A DNA stretch of 64,000 nt from NCBI RefSeq assembly GCF_040930455.2, contig NZ_CP170494.1; one strand, given 5' to 3'. The notes beneath the pieces were generated by a model, which was not told the DNA's origin, searched no databases, and saw only the letters and a list, made by a program, of their open reading frames with translations. A program made the translations under genes and the position numbers. The DNA is from Neopusillimonas maritima (GTDB lineage: Bacteria > Pseudomonadota > Gammaproteobacteria > Burkholderiales > Burkholderiaceae_B). Positions 1 to 9,778 of the stretch are shown here, in pieces. Position 1 is the stretch's first letter; every line of letters begins with the position of its first letter.

Positions 1-1
1 T

Positions 2-1789
2 GCCATTGGCGGCACCGCTATCGAAATCGGCTTTTTAATCGATAGCCTGACCGCCCTGATGATGGTGGTCGTCACGTCAGTTTCACTCATGGTGCACATT
101 TACACCATTGGTTATATGGCAGATGACCCGGGTTACCAGCGCTTTTTCGCCTACATTTCATTGTTCACCTTTTCCATGCTCATGCTGGTTATGGCCAACA
201 ATATGCTGCAGCTGTTCTTCGGTTGGGAAGCGGTGGGCTTGGTGTCGTATTTGCTGATTGGTTTCTGGTATACCCGGCCAACCGCTATTTTCGCCAATAT
301 GAAAGCGTTTCTCATTAACCGTGTCGGCGATTTTGGTTTTATTTTGGGTATTGGCTTGCTGTTTGCCTATACCGGCAGCATGAATTACGACCAGGTTTTC
401 TCACAGGCAGGTTCACTGGCGGAAACGTCGTTCCCCGGCACCGATTGGTCGCTTGTTACGGTGGCGTGTATTTGCCTGTTTATTGGCGCGATGGGTAAGT
501 CTGCCCAGGTTCCCTTGCACTCCTGGTTGCCCGACTCAATGGAAGGCCCCACGCCCATTTCGGCATTGATTCATGCAGCAACCATGGTGACGGCCGGCAT
601 TTTTATGGTGGCGCGCTTTTCGCCGGTATTCGAACTTTCCGATACGGCTTTGTCATTCATCATCGTCATTGGTGCGATCGGTGCCCTGTTCCTGGGTATT
701 CTGGGGATTATCCAGAATGACATCAAGCGCGTTGTCGCTTATTCCACGCTTTCCCAGCTGGGCTACATGACAGTTGCCCTGGGTGCATCAGCATACTCGG
801 TTGCCATTTTCCACTTAATGACGCACGCTTTTTTCAAAGCGCTGCTGTTCCTGGGTGCGGGCTCTGTCATTATCGGCATGCATCACGATCAGGATGTTCG
901 CAACATGGGTGGCCTGCGTAAATACATGCCGATTACCTGGATTACTTTCCTGATGGGGACGCTAGCCCTGGTGGGTACCCCGTTCTTTTCAGGTTACTAC
1001 TCGAAGGAACACATTATCGAAGCCGCCGGCGCGGCAAATGTGTGGGGCGCGGGCTTTGCCTACTACGCAACCCTGATTGGCGTATTGGTGACTTCGCTAT
1101 ATTCTTTCCGGGTTTACTTCTTGGTGTTTCACGGTAAAGAACGCTTTGACACGCAAGGCGACCACGGCCATGGCAGTCATGATCATGGCAATCACGGGCA
1201 TCATGGCGGCCCACCTCACGAGTCGCCCTGGGTGGTAACGCTACCGCTGGTATTGCTGGCGATTCCATCGGTAATTGCGGGTATCTGGTTTGTCGACCCC
1301 TTGTTGTTCAACGGCTACTTTAGTGGTGTTATTGCAAACCTGCCGTCGCACCCAGCAATGGCGGATCTGGCTGAAGGCTGGCACGGCTGGCTGGCTTATG
1401 GTTTACACGGTTTTATCACGCTGCCATTCTGGTTGGTGGTCGCAGGCTTCGTTATTTGCTGGTATTGCTACATGGTCAATCCTGCCGTGCCGGCAGCCAT
1501 CAAGTCGAAGCTTTCCGGGCTGAACACAGTGCTGGAAAACAAATACTATGCCGACTGGTTCAACGAGCAGGTTATTATGCGCGGCGCGCGGTGCCTGGGT
1601 CGGGGCTTATGGCAGAAGGGTGACCGCGGCTTCATCGATGGTGTGCTGGTTAATGGCAGTGCCCATGTGGTTGGCATGGTGGCGGCCGTTAGCCGGCATA
1701 TCCAGTCCGGCTACATTTATCACTACGCGTTTGCCATGATTATCGGCATTCTGGCGTTTCTAACCTATTTTGTGCTGATGGTTCACTGA
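2..1789 (+). CDS. nuoL: NADH-quinone oxidoreductase subunit L (5' end outside window)
   Basis: Proton-pumping antiporter-like subunit of respiratory complex I in the inner membrane. The frame is open from base 2, so the N-terminus lies upstream and about 595 residues are visible; the usual length is about 670-690. The conserved antiporter core is present: FGWEAVGLVSYLL near base 225 and the Lys/His-bearing MGKSAQVPLHSWLPDSMEG near base 490. After these come further membrane segments and a C-terminal amphipathic region. A cytoplasmic or periplasmic loop at 1130-1221 is very rich in histidine (9 His in about 31 residues). The stop overlaps the nuoM start by one base, and nuoN follows, as in complete nuo operons. 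Identity is secure from motifs and order. Confidence 0.98.
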   Translation, partial: AIGGTAIEIGFLIDSLTALMMVVVTSVSLMVHIYTIGYMADDPGYQRFFAYISLFTFSMLMLVMANNMLQLFFGWEAVGLVSYLLIGFWYTRPTAIFANMKAFLINRVGDFGFILGIGLLFAYTGSMNYDQVFSQAGSLAETSFPGTDWSLVTVACICLFIGAMGKSAQVPLHSWLPDSMEGPTPISALIHAATMVTAGIFMVARFSPVFELSDTALSFIIVIGAIGALFLGILGIIQNDIKRVVAYSTLSQLGYMTVALGASAYSVAIFHLMTHAFFKALLFLGAGSVIIGMHHDQDVRNMGGLRKYMPITWITFLMGTLALVGTPFFSGYYSKEHIIEAAGAANVWGAGFAYYATLIGVLVTSLYSFRVYFLVFHGKERFDTQGDHGHGSHDHGNHGHHGGPPHESPWVVTLPLVLLAIPSVIAGIWFVDPLLFNGYFSGVIANLPSHPAMADLAEGWHGWLAYGLHGFITLPFWLVVAGFVICWYCYMVNPAVPAAIKSKLSGLNTVLENKYYADWFNEQVIMRGARCLGRGLWQKGDRGFIDGVLVNGSAHVVGMVAAVSRHIQSGYIYHYAFAMIIGILAFLTYFVLMVH

Positions 1790-3288
1790 TGGCTAGCGAT
1801 ATGGCGTCTTCCTCTCTTCCTTGGCTTACCTTGTCGATTTTTGTGCCCATAGTGGCAGGCCTTCTGGTGCTGCTGCTGGGCCGCGACGACCGGCCCGGCC
1901 TGACGCGCTGGCTGTCATTGGCGGGTGCTGTTCTGGGCTTTCTGGTCACGTTGCCCTTGTATGCCGGTTTCAACAACAACACATCCGACATGCAGTTCGT
2001 GGAAAAATCACCATGGATTGAAACGTTTGCCGTTAATTACCACCTCGGCATCGATGGAATCTCCCTGTGGTTTGTGCTGTTGACCGCGTTTATTACTATT
2101 ATTGTGGTGGTGGCCGGTTGGGAAGTCATTACGCGCAAAGTGGCGCAGTATATGGCTGCATTCCTGATTTTGTCGGGTTTGATGGTGGGTGTGTTTGCCG
2201 CGCTCGACGGTCTGCTGTTTTATGTTTTCTTCGAAGCCACCCTGATACCCATGTACATCATTATCGGGGCATGGGGCGGTCCGAATCGGGTATATGCGGC
2301 ATTCAAGTTTTTTCTGTATACCTTGTTGGGTTCATTACTGACACTGGTTGCTTTCATCTATTTGTGGCATGCCTCGGGAGGCTCTTTCGATATTCAAACC
2401 TGGCATCAACTGCCGCTGGCCTATACCCCTCAAGTGCTGATCTTCCTGGCATTGCTGGCTGCCTTCGCTGTGAAAGTGCCGATGTGGCCGGTACATACCT
2501 GGCTACCCGATGCGCACGTTGAAGCACCGACGGGGGGGTCGGTAGTGCTGGCCGCCATCATGTTGAAGCTGGGCGCTTATGGTTTCTTGCGCTTTTCGCT
2601 GCCGATCGCGCCCGATGCATCGCAAGATCTCGCCTGGCTCATGATTTCACTGTCGTTGATTGCAGTGATATACATTGGCCTGGTCGCCATTGTGCAAGAC
2701 GACATGAAAAAACTGGTGGCGTACTCTTCGGTGGCGCATATGGGCTTTGTGACCCTGGGCTTTTTCATTTTCAATACCGCCGGTGTTGAAGGGGCCATTG
2801 TTCAAATGATCTCGCATGGTTTCGTTTCAGGTGCGATGTTCCTTTGTATTGGCGTACTTTACGACCGCATGCATACACGTCGCATCGACGCGTACGGCGG
2901 TGTAGTGAATGTCATGCCGCGTTTTGTCACCTTGTTTGTGTTGTTTTCCATGGCCAATGCCGGGTTGCCTGCAACCAGTGGTTTTGTCGGCGAATTTACC
3001 GTCATTATGGGCGCGGTTGAATACAACTTCTGGATTGGCTTGCTGGCGGCCACTGCGTTGATTCTTGGCGCTGCGTATTCATTATGGATGGTCAAGCGCG
3101 TGGCTTTTGGTGACATTACCAACGAAGAGGTACGCGGCATGTCGGATCTGAATGCGCGCGAATTCCTCATTCTGGGTGTGATGGCGGTCGCCGTGCTTTA
3201 CATGGGCATTTATCCGAAGCCGTTTACCGATGTCATGCATGTCTCGGTTGAGGCACTGCTGCAACATGTCTCTGTTTCGAAACTGTAG
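1789..3288 (+). CDS. nuoM: NADH-quinone oxidoreductase subunit M
   Basis: Second antiporter-like proton-pumping subunit of complex I, 499 residues, which matches the family. The key acidic residue is Glu149 in the segment FFEATLIPMYIIIGAWGG. The pumping lysine is Lys229 in AFAVKVPMWPVHTWLPDAH. About fourteen hydrophobic segments run through the protein. The ATG overlaps the nuoL stop (TGATG), so translation is probably coupled. A second ATG four codons later (1801) could be the true start, because the first residues are not conserved. It is co-transcribed with nuoL and nuoN. Confidence 0.98.
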   Translation: MASDMASSSLPWLTLSIFVPIVAGLLVLLLGRDDRPGLTRWLSLAGAVLGFLVTLPLYAGFNNNTSDMQFVEKSPWIETFAVNYHLGIDGISLWFVLLTAFITIIVVVAGWEVITRKVAQYMAAFLILSGLMVGVFAALDGLLFYVFFEATLIPMYIIIGAWGGPNRVYAAFKFFLYTLLGSLLTLVAFIYLWHASGGSFDIQTWHQLPLAYTPQVLIFLALLAAFAVKVPMWPVHTWLPDAHVEAPTGGSVVLAAIMLKLGAYGFLRFSLPIAPDASQDLAWLMISLSLIAVIYIGLVAIVQDDMKKLVAYSSVAHMGFVTLGFFIFNTAGVEGAIVQMISHGFVSGAMFLCIGVLYDRMHTRRIDAYGGVVNVMPRFVTLFVLFSMANAGLPATSGFVGEFTVIMGAVEYNFWIGLLAATALILGAAYSLWMVKRVAFGDITNEEVRGMSDLNAREFLILGVMAVAVLYMGIYPKPFTDVMHVSVEALLQHVSVSKL

Positions 3289-3300
3289 GCCTGAATCATT

Positions 3301-4785
3301 ATGCAATATCAATTTCTGTTCTCTATGGCATTACCCGAGATTCTGCTCTTGATTCTGGCCATGGCCGTATTGCTGATCGATGCGTTCAGCGACAGCCAGA
3401 CCCGGTTACGTACTTATGGGTTGACGCTGTGCACTTTGGGGGTGCTGACGGTTGTCAGTGCCTATCAGTGGATGCAGGGCTTTGAAGGGGCGACATTCAG
3501 CGGTTTGTATGTCGTCGATGATCTGTCGCATTTTCTTAAGATTGCTTCTTACATTGCTGTTGCCGTAACGCTTATCTATGGGCGGGAGTATGCCGAAAAG
3601 CGCGACATGATGGCGCGTGGAGGGGAGTTCTACACGCTGACGCTGTTTGCCCTGTTAGGGCAAATGGTGATGATTTCGGCCGGTAATTTGTTGACCGTCT
3701 ATCTAGGCATTGAGTTGATGTCGTTCGCTTTGTATGCGCTGATAGCATTGCGTCGTGACCACATTCAATCGACGGAATCCGCCATGAAGTATTTCGTGTT
3801 GGGCTCGCTGGCGTCCGGCATATTGCTTTACGGTTTGTCGATGTTATACGGTGCCACCGGTAATCTCGATTTGGCAGGCATTGCGCAGGTTATCGAAAGT
3901 GATCAAGCTGAAACGCTGCCCTTGGTGTTCGGGCTGGTTTTCGTTGTAGCGGGTTTGGCGTTTAAATTGGGGGCAGTACCATTTCATATGTGGGTGCCCG
4001 ATGTTTATCAGGGCGCACCTACCTCCGTAACCCTGATCGTAGGCGCTGCGCCAAAAATTGCCGCTTTTGCCATTGTGATGCGTTTGCTGGTCGACAGCCT
4101 GCACGGTTTGTCGAGTGACTGGCAGCCGATGTTACTGATTTTGGCTGTATTGTCGCTGGCCATTGGTAATCTTACGGCCATTGTGCAAACCAACTTTAAA
4201 CGCATGCTGGCGTACTCAACCATTTCGCATATGGGCTTTGTGTTTCTGGGCTTGCTTTCGGGTGTGACTCAAGATCAACCGCTGGTCTCTACCGAAGCTT
4301 ACGGCGCTGCGTTGTTTTATATGTTGGTGTACGTGCTCACAACGCTTGCCTCGTTCGGGATTATTTTATTGCTGAGTCGCCAGGGCTTTGAGTGTGAAGA
4401 AATTTCCGACTTGAAGGGGTTGAACCAGCGTAGCCCTTTATTGGCCGGGATTCTTTTGCTTGCCATGTTTTCATTGGCGGGTATTCCTCCACTGGCGGGA
4501 TTCTATGCCAAGCTGACCGTACTGCAGGCCTTAATCGGAGCAGGTCATGTGATTGTTGCTGTCATTGCCGTACTGTTCTCGCTTATTGGGGCGTTTTACT
4601 ATTTGCGTGTTGTAAAGGTAGCGTACTTCGACGAACCTGAGGAGGGGGCGCCCGCTGTACCGACAGGAACGGTATCCAGTACATTAATGTCGGTTAACGG
4701 CCTGGCCATTCTGGTTTTGGGTATTTTGCCGGGTGGTTTAATGGCCTTATGCGTTGCGGTTATCGATAGCTCGCTCGGGTTTTAA
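3301..4785 (+). CDS. nuoN: NADH-quinone oxidoreductase subunit N
   Basis: Third antiporter-like subunit of complex I, 494 residues, with many membrane helices. Glu138 in YLGIELMSFALYALIAL and Lys222 in AFKLGAVPFHMWVPDVYQGAP are the expected charged residues of the proton channel. It starts 12 bases after nuoM with no terminator between them, and it is normally the last gene of the nuo operon. The 52 bases after it lead into a DUF2818 gene that usually follows nuoN in Burkholderiales. Confidence 0.98.
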   Translation: MQYQFLFSMALPEILLLILAMAVLLIDAFSDSQTRLRTYGLTLCTLGVLTVVSAYQWMQGFEGATFSGLYVVDDLSHFLKIASYIAVAVTLIYGREYAEKRDMMARGGEFYTLTLFALLGQMVMISAGNLLTVYLGIELMSFALYALIALRRDHIQSTESAMKYFVLGSLASGILLYGLSMLYGATGNLDLAGIAQVIESDQAETLPLVFGLVFVVAGLAFKLGAVPFHMWVPDVYQGAPTSVTLIVGAAPKIAAFAIVMRLLVDSLHGLSSDWQPMLLILAVLSLAIGNLTAIVQTNFKRMLAYSTISHMGFVFLGLLSGVTQDQPLVSTEAYGAALFYMLVYVLTTLASFGIILLLSRQGFECEEISDLKGLNQRSPLLAGILLLAMFSLAGIPPLAGFYAKLTVLQALIGAGHVIVAVIAVLFSLIGAFYYLRVVKVAYFDEPEEGAPAVPTGTVSSTLMSVNGLAILVLGILPGGLMALCVAVIDSSLGF

Positions 4786-4837
4786 GCGTGTCGTTTTGCC
4801 TGAACGTAACGTAACAATTTAACGGAAGCTGCCGGCT

Positions 4838-5344
4838 ATGGATCTTACGCTCGCCATTGTGCTTTTAGTGGGCTTGTCACTGGTAACAGCGAATTTGCCG
4901 TTTCTCGTCGAGCGCTCTTATCTGGTGGTGCCTTGGGCGGCTCCCGGCGGTCGATTCCCAAATGGGCCGCTTCGTTGGCTGGAGTCTTTGCTGTTTTTTG
5001 CTGTTTTAGCGGCCTTCGCCTGGATTACATGGGTCTGGATTGGCAGAAGTATTGCTGGGCCTCTTGGTCTGATCTTGCGCGTGGTCGTAATGAGTGTGCT
5101 GTTTGGGGCGGTGTTGGCCTACCCAGGGCGGCGGATGCACAAAAGTGGCGTTAAGCCATTTTTGCTTCGCTTGTGTGAAGTTTTGGTTTTTTATTGCCTG
5201 ATTGGTTTGCTGGCCTTTGCCTTTGAGGCCAGCATGGGCAATGTGTTTCAGCAAAACTGGGAATTCTACGTGATTACGTTAAGCCTTTTTTTGGTTATGG
5301 CTTACCCCGGTTACGTTTATCGTTATCTGCTGCGTCGTCGCTAA
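4838..5344 (+). CDS. DUF2818 family membrane protein, longer than usual
   Basis: Protein of unknown function, 168 residues, with four predicted hydrophobic segments (about 1-25, 45-70, 75-100 and 105-165). The N-terminus (VTANLPFLVER) and the C-terminal half (LCEVLVFYCLIGLLAFAFE, then NWEFYVITLSLFLVMAYPGYVYRYLLRR) match what I know of DUF2818 proteins encoded just after nuoN in betaproteobacteria. From memory those are about 100 residues long. Here the middle (about residues 35-100) adds a Pro/Gly-rich stretch and two hydrophobic segments. The position suggests a role linked to complex I, but none is established. It converges on serB with only 6 bases between the stops. Confidence 0.8.
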   Translation: MDLTLAIVLLVGLSLVTANLPFLVERSYLVVPWAAPGGRFPNGPLRWLESLLFFAVLAAFAWITWVWIGRSIAGPLGLILRVVVMSVLFGAVLAYPGRRMHKSGVKPFLLRLCEVLVFYCLIGLLAFAFEASMGNVFQQNWEFYVITLSLFLVMAYPGYVYRYLLRRR

Positions 5345-5350
5345 CTAGAA

Positions 5351-6196
5351 TTAGTGCTTGAACCAGTTCAGTACGGCGTCAAGGCCGCTTACGTTCAAAC
5401 TGAAACGCGTTTGTTGCCGAACAATGGGTTTGGCACGATAAGCAACAGAATAATACGATAGCGCCAGCATCTTTAAATCATTTGCCCCGTCTCCCAGCGC
5501 AATGATCTGTGAAGGCTCGGCTTGTGTCTCTTTGGCCAGCCACGTTAAGTGGTCTGCCTTGCCTTGTGCGTCAACAATATCGCCCAGAACCTTCCCAGTG
5601 AGTTTTCCCTGTTCTATTTCAAGCGTGTTGGCAAAAGCGAAATCCAGACCCAACTTTTCTTTCAGGCGCTCGGTATAGAGCGTGAAGCCACCGGATACCA
5701 GCATGGTTTTCAGCCCTGCCGCCTGAGCTGTTTGAATAAGTTTTTCGGCGCCGGCATTCAGGCGCAACCGCTCTTCAAACACCTTGTCCAGATCACGAAC
5801 GGAAACGCCCTGAAGTAAAGCCACGCGACGTCGCAGGCTTTCGGCAAAGTCTTTTATTTCACCTCGCATGGCAGCTTCTGTAATCGCGGCAACTTCCGGC
5901 TTACGGCCAACCATATCCGCAATTTCATCGATACATTCAATATTAATGAGCGTTGAGTCCATGTCCATGGCCAGCACGCGGCAATCAGAAAAAGGTTTGA
6001 TTTCTTCAAGAAATGCGCCGTCGACACCCAATGCGTCGCATGTTTGCCTAATAAACTCCTGTTCTTCAACGTCGATATTCTGCAGACAAGTGGCCGTGCT
6101 GTTGATGCGTTGTATGCTTGCCGCCTGAGCGACCGCTGCGATTTTCTCAACGTGGGTAGGATTTAAGTTCGGTGCTTGAATGACGAGATGGGTCAT
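5351..6196 (-). CDS. serB: Phosphoserine phosphatase
   Basis: Catalyses the last step of serine synthesis, O-phosphoserine to serine plus phosphate, in the cytoplasm. It is a HAD-superfamily enzyme of 281 residues. The nucleophile motif is MDMDSTLINIECIDE (Asp78, Asp80), the phosphate-binding motif is LVSGGFTLY (about 150), and the metal site is GDGANDLKML (about 245). A short N-terminal region (1-70) replaces the longer ACT-like domains seen in some SerB proteins. It lies 61 bases downstream of mfd on the same strand and could share its transcript. Confidence 0.97.
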   Translation of the reverse strand: MTHLVIQAPNLNPTHVEKIAAVAQAASIQRINSTATCLQNIDVEEQEFIRQTCDALGVDGAFLEEIKPFSDCRVLAMDMDSTLINIECIDEIADMVGRKPEVAAITEAAMRGEIKDFAESLRRRVALLQGVSVRDLDKVFEERLRLNAGAEKLIQTAQAAGLKTMLVSGGFTLYTERLKEKLGLDFAFANTLEIEQGKLTGKVLGDIVDAQGKADHLTWLAKETQAEPSQIIALGDGANDLKMLALSYYSVAYRAKPIVRQQTRFSLNVSGLDAVLNWFKH

Positions 6197-6257
6197 GACA
6201 AAAGATGATAACGATTTAAGAAAAAGCGCTTGTCGTGGCGCAAAGGTGGGCGGATCT

Positions 6258-9200
6258 TTATTCCAGCGCGTTCAGAATATTGCGCAAGACCGCTATTCTG
6301 GCTTGAATGAGTTCTAGCGAAGTGTTCTTTTCGACGGGTTTCATTTCAATTTTCAATTTGTCCTGCCCCGCCAGTTTAACGTGGCGCTGACTTTGCACCA
6401 GTTCGATAATCTTGACGGGGTCGACATTAGGTTTTGCTGAAAACTGAATAAGCGCCTGCGTTTCTCCAGCATCGATTTTGGTAATACCCAATGGCTCTGC
6501 AACCAGACGCAATTGATGCGTGGCCAATAAAGTACGGGCAGCGTCGGGCAGTTTGCCATAACGATCAATTAATTCTTCCTGAATCGATGTGAGGTCGTCG
6601 GGGCTGGTGGCATGCGCCATTCTCTTGTATAGCCCAAGGCGTGCGTGAACGTCCGGGCAATAGTCGGCCGGCAATAATGTAGGGGTGTGCAGGTTAACCT
6701 CGCATTTGGCGTCGAACGGCGATTCCAGGTCGGGCTCTTCGCCATTTTTAAGCGCTTTAACTGCTGTATTCAACATATCGGAGTACATGGCGAAGCCCAC
6801 TTCCTGGATATTCCCCGATTGGGATTCCCCCAGAACCTCACCGGTTCCCCGGATCTCCAGATCGTGCATGGCCAGGAAAAAGCCGGAGCCAAGTTCCTCC
6901 ATGGCCTGAATGGCTTCAAGTCGTTTCTTGGCGTTGCTTGTAATGGCATCTTCGCCGGGCGTTAGCAAGTAGGCATAGGCTTGATGGTGCGAACGACCCA
7001 CCCGGCCACGCAATTGGTGTAATTGAGCCAACCCCAGGCGATCGGCACGGTGAATAATAATGGTGTTGGCGCTGGGAACGTCGATGCCGGTTTCAATGAT
7101 GGTGGTGCACAACAGAACATTGAAGCGTTGCTGGTAAAAGCCCTTCATGACATTTTCCAGTTCACGTTCGGGCATCTGTCCGTGCGCCACAGCAATACGC
7201 GCTTCCGGAACCAATTCTTCCAGCCGTGCCCGACGGTTATGGATGGTGTCGACTTCGTTATGCAAAAAGTACACCTGGCCGCCGCGTTTCAGCTCGCGCA
7301 ACACTGCTTCGCGGATGGTACTGCCATCTTCACGGCGCACGAACGTTTTGATTGCCAGTCGTTTCTGAGGTGCGGTGGCGATTACCGAGAAATCCCGGAT
7401 GCCTTCCAACGACATGCCCAGAGTACGGGGAATCGGTGTGGCGGTCAGTGTCAACACATCGACTTCGGCGCGAAGGGCTTTCAACGCCTCTTTCTGGCGG
7501 ACACCGAAACGATGTTCTTCGTCGATGATGACCAGCCCCAGAGATTTGTACTTAACGTCTTTTGACAGAATTTTGTGCGTGCCGATCACGATGTCGACTT
7601 TACCGTTCTTGAGCCCTTCGATCGCCGCATTGACTTCTTTGGTAGAGCGAAAGCGCGAGAGCTCAACAATATTGACCGGCCAGTCGGCAAAGCGGTCGGA
7701 GAAGGTTTGCGCATGCTGTTCCGCCAATAGTGTCGTGGGACATAGCAACGCGACTTGCTTGCCGTTGGCTACGGCAAGGAAAGCAGCACGCAGGGCAACC
7801 TCGGTTTTGCCGAAGCCGACATCACCGCATACAAGACGATCCATAGGTTTGTTGGAGGTCATGTCTTGAAGCACGGCTTCAATCGCGTTGGCCTGATCAA
7901 TCGTCTCTTCGAAACCGAAGCCTTCTGCGAAAGTTTCGTAGTCGGTAATGGGCAGCTTGAACTGATGGCCTTGTCGGGCGGCGCGCATGGCGTAAAGCGC
8001 CAGTAATTCGGCAGCGGCATCGCGCACGTTCTTTGCAGCCCTGCGCCGCGCTTTATCCCACTGGCCTGAGCCCAGTTGATGCAGAGGGGCATGTTCCGGG
8101 TCGGTACCACTGTAGCGAGAGATCACGTGCAGTTGAGAAACCGGGACATATAGGGTGCTGCCGGAGGCGTATTCCAGGTGCAGGAACTCCATGGTGCCTT
8201 CACCCAGGTCCATGTTGATCAGGCCTTTGTAGCGTCCGATGCCATGATCAACGTGTACTACCGGATCGCCTTCGCGCAATTCCGACAAATCACGCACCAT
8301 AGCCTCAACATTACTGCCCCTTTCCTGGCCGCGCCGCTGGCGTCGCACTCCGTGTGTATGACCGGGGTATAGATTGTTCTCGGTTAAGAGCGTGAGCGGG
8401 ACATGGGGCAGTTGAAAGCCGCGATCAAGGGGAGCGACGGTAAGAATAAAACCGGGAGCATGTCGCAACGCATCGTTCAGGGAGTCAACGATCGCATCCG
8501 GGCGCAAATCAAACTCAGTGAGCATTTGCAACAAGGTTTCCCGACGCCCCGCGGAGTCGGCGCAAAGGACGATTTGACCGGAGGAATGCGTAACGAGTTG
8601 GCGCAGTTTGGCCAGTGGGTCATCCGCACGCCGCGCCACCGCGACATCCGGGTTGGCTTGAATTTCAACATGTTCCCCTTCGTCTGCCACGCTGACTCGG
8701 GCGAACTCGCCTAGTGTGTGAAAAAACGTCTCTGCATCGAGGAAAAGGGTTGACGGCGGTAGTACAGGTCTTTCCCGGTCGCTTTTCAGGAATTGATAAC
8801 GGCTTTGGGTGTCTTGAGTGAAATGGGTAATGGCGTTTTCAACCAGGCCCAGGGTAACGACAAGTGTATCGGCACTCAAGTAATCAAACAGGGTGGCCGT
8901 CTTTTCAAAGAAAAGCGGCAAATAGTACTCTACCCCGGCGAACGCAATGCCGTTGCCAATGTCGCGATAGGGCAGCGCCCGTGAAGGATCGCCTTCGAAA
9001 ACCTCACGAAAGCGCGCACGGAATTGATTGCGTGCTTCCTCGTCCATGGGGAATTCCCGGCCAGGTAAAAGCTGGACCTCTTTAACCGGATAAATACTGC
9101 GTTGTGTGTCAACGTCAAAACTTCGAATCGTCTCAATTTCATCGTCGAACAAGTCGATGCGATACGGCACGGCCGACCCCATGGGGAAAAGGTCAATCAG

Positions 9201-9761
9201 GCCACCACGTATACTGAATTCTCCGGGCGCGGTAACCTGACTTACATGCGCGTAGTTGGCCAACATGAGCTGTTCGCGCAATGCCTCTTCATTCAAAGAG
9301 TCCCCTTGGCGAAATGAAAAGGTATAAGCTGCCAGGAACGAGGGCGGAGGCAGGCGGTAAAGCGCTGTGCTGACAGGTACCGTCAGAATATCGACGTTTT
9401 GCTGCATCAAGGCGTGCAGGGTGTGCAGGCGTTCTGAAACGAGGTCCTGATGGGGTGAGAAGCCATCGTAAGGCAGTGTTTCCCAGTCGGGTAAAGGTCT
9501 AACGTTTAACTTGGGATTGAATAAATGTATCTCGTCGGCGAGGCGTTGTGCAGTTAGTGGTTCGGCGCACAGAACGAGAATGGGGCGTTTGGCCTGTGTG
9601 CTGAGTTCGGCAAGCAACCAGGCGTCGCCCGAACCGGCCGGTGGTGGTATTGCATATCGCGCGCCGGGTTTAACGGCCTTGAGCAGTTGAGATAATGAGG
9701 GCAGCAAATTGGGGACGGCGTGAGCGTCGGAAAATATTTCGGTTGTCATTTCACTGTGCAT
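6258..9761 (-). CDS. mfd: Transcription-repair coupling factor
   Basis: Translocase that removes stalled RNA polymerase and recruits UvrA to the lesion. It has 1167 residues, close to the E. coli length. The order is: a UvrB-like N-terminal region; the RNA polymerase interaction domain (LREGDPVVHVDHGIGRYKGL); the helicase core with Walker A GDVGFGKTEVALRAA, Walker B VIIDEEHRFG and the translocation (TRG) segment LRGRVGRSHHQAYAYLL; then the C-terminal regulatory domain. Two starts are possible, 9761 and 9749 (MTTEIF), and neither has a clear ribosome-binding site. It is divergent from ispD with 17 bases between start codons, so the promoters must overlap or lie inside the coding ends. Confidence 0.98.
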   Translation of the reverse strand: MHSEMTTEIFSDAHAVPNLLPSLSQLLKAVKPGARYAIPPPAGSGDAWLLAELSTQAKRPILVLCAEPLTAQRLADEIHLFNPKLNVRPLPDWETLPYDGFSPHQDLVSERLHTLHALMQQNVDILTVPVSTALYRLPPPSFLAAYTFSFRQGDSLNEEALREQLMLANYAHVSQVTAPGEFSIRGGLIDLFPMGSAVPYRIDLFDDEIETIRSFDVDTQRSIYPVKEVQLLPGREFPMDEEARNQFRARFREVFEGDPSRALPYRDIGNGIAFAGVEYYLPLFFEKTATLFDYLSADTLVVTLGLVENAITHFTQDTQSRYQFLKSDRERPVLPPSTLFLDAETFFHTLGEFARVSVADEGEHVEIQANPDVAVARRADDPLAKLRQLVTHSSGQIVLCADSAGRRETLLQMLTEFDLRPDAIVDSLNDALRHAPGFILTVAPLDRGFQLPHVPLTLLTENNLYPGHTHGVRRQRRGQERGSNVEAMVRDLSELREGDPVVHVDHGIGRYKGLINMDLGEGTMEFLHLEYASGSTLYVPVSQLHVISRYSGTDPEHAPLHQLGSGQWDKARRRAAKNVRDAAAELLALYAMRAARQGHQFKLPITDYETFAEGFGFEETIDQANAIEAVLQDMTSNKPMDRLVCGDVGFGKTEVALRAAFLAVANGKQVALLCPTTLLAEQHAQTFSDRFADWPVNIVELSRFRSTKEVNAAIEGLKNGKVDIVIGTHKILSKDVKYKSLGLVIIDEEHRFGVRQKEALKALRAEVDVLTLTATPIPRTLGMSLEGIRDFSVIATAPQKRLAIKTFVRREDGSTIREAVLRELKRGGQVYFLHNEVDTIHNRRARLEELVPEARIAVAHGQMPERELENVMKGFYQQRFNVLLCTTIIETGIDVPSANTIIIHRADRLGLAQLHQLRGRVGRSHHQAYAYLLTPGEDAITSNAKKRLEAIQAMEELGSGFFLAMHDLEIRGTGEVLGESQSGNIQEVGFAMYSDMLNTAVKALKNGEEPDLESPFDAKCEVNLHTPTLLPADYCPDVHARLGLYKRMAHATSPDDLTSIQEELIDRYGKLPDAARTLLATHQLRLVAEPLGITKIDAGETQALIQFSAKPNVDPVKIIELVQSQRHVKLAGQDKLKIEMKPVEKNTSLELIQARIAVLRNILNALE

Positions 9762-9778
9762 TATAAAATCGGTTTGTT

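Noticed and set aside
7023..7869. Long plus-strand open frames inside mfd
   Set aside because: They are antisense shadows of a strongly conserved gene and show no recognisable protein motif.
9743..9767. TTGTCA plus TATAAA as an ispD promoter
   Set aside because: The spacer is only 13 bases, too short for a sigma-70 promoter; recorded only as a remark under ispD.
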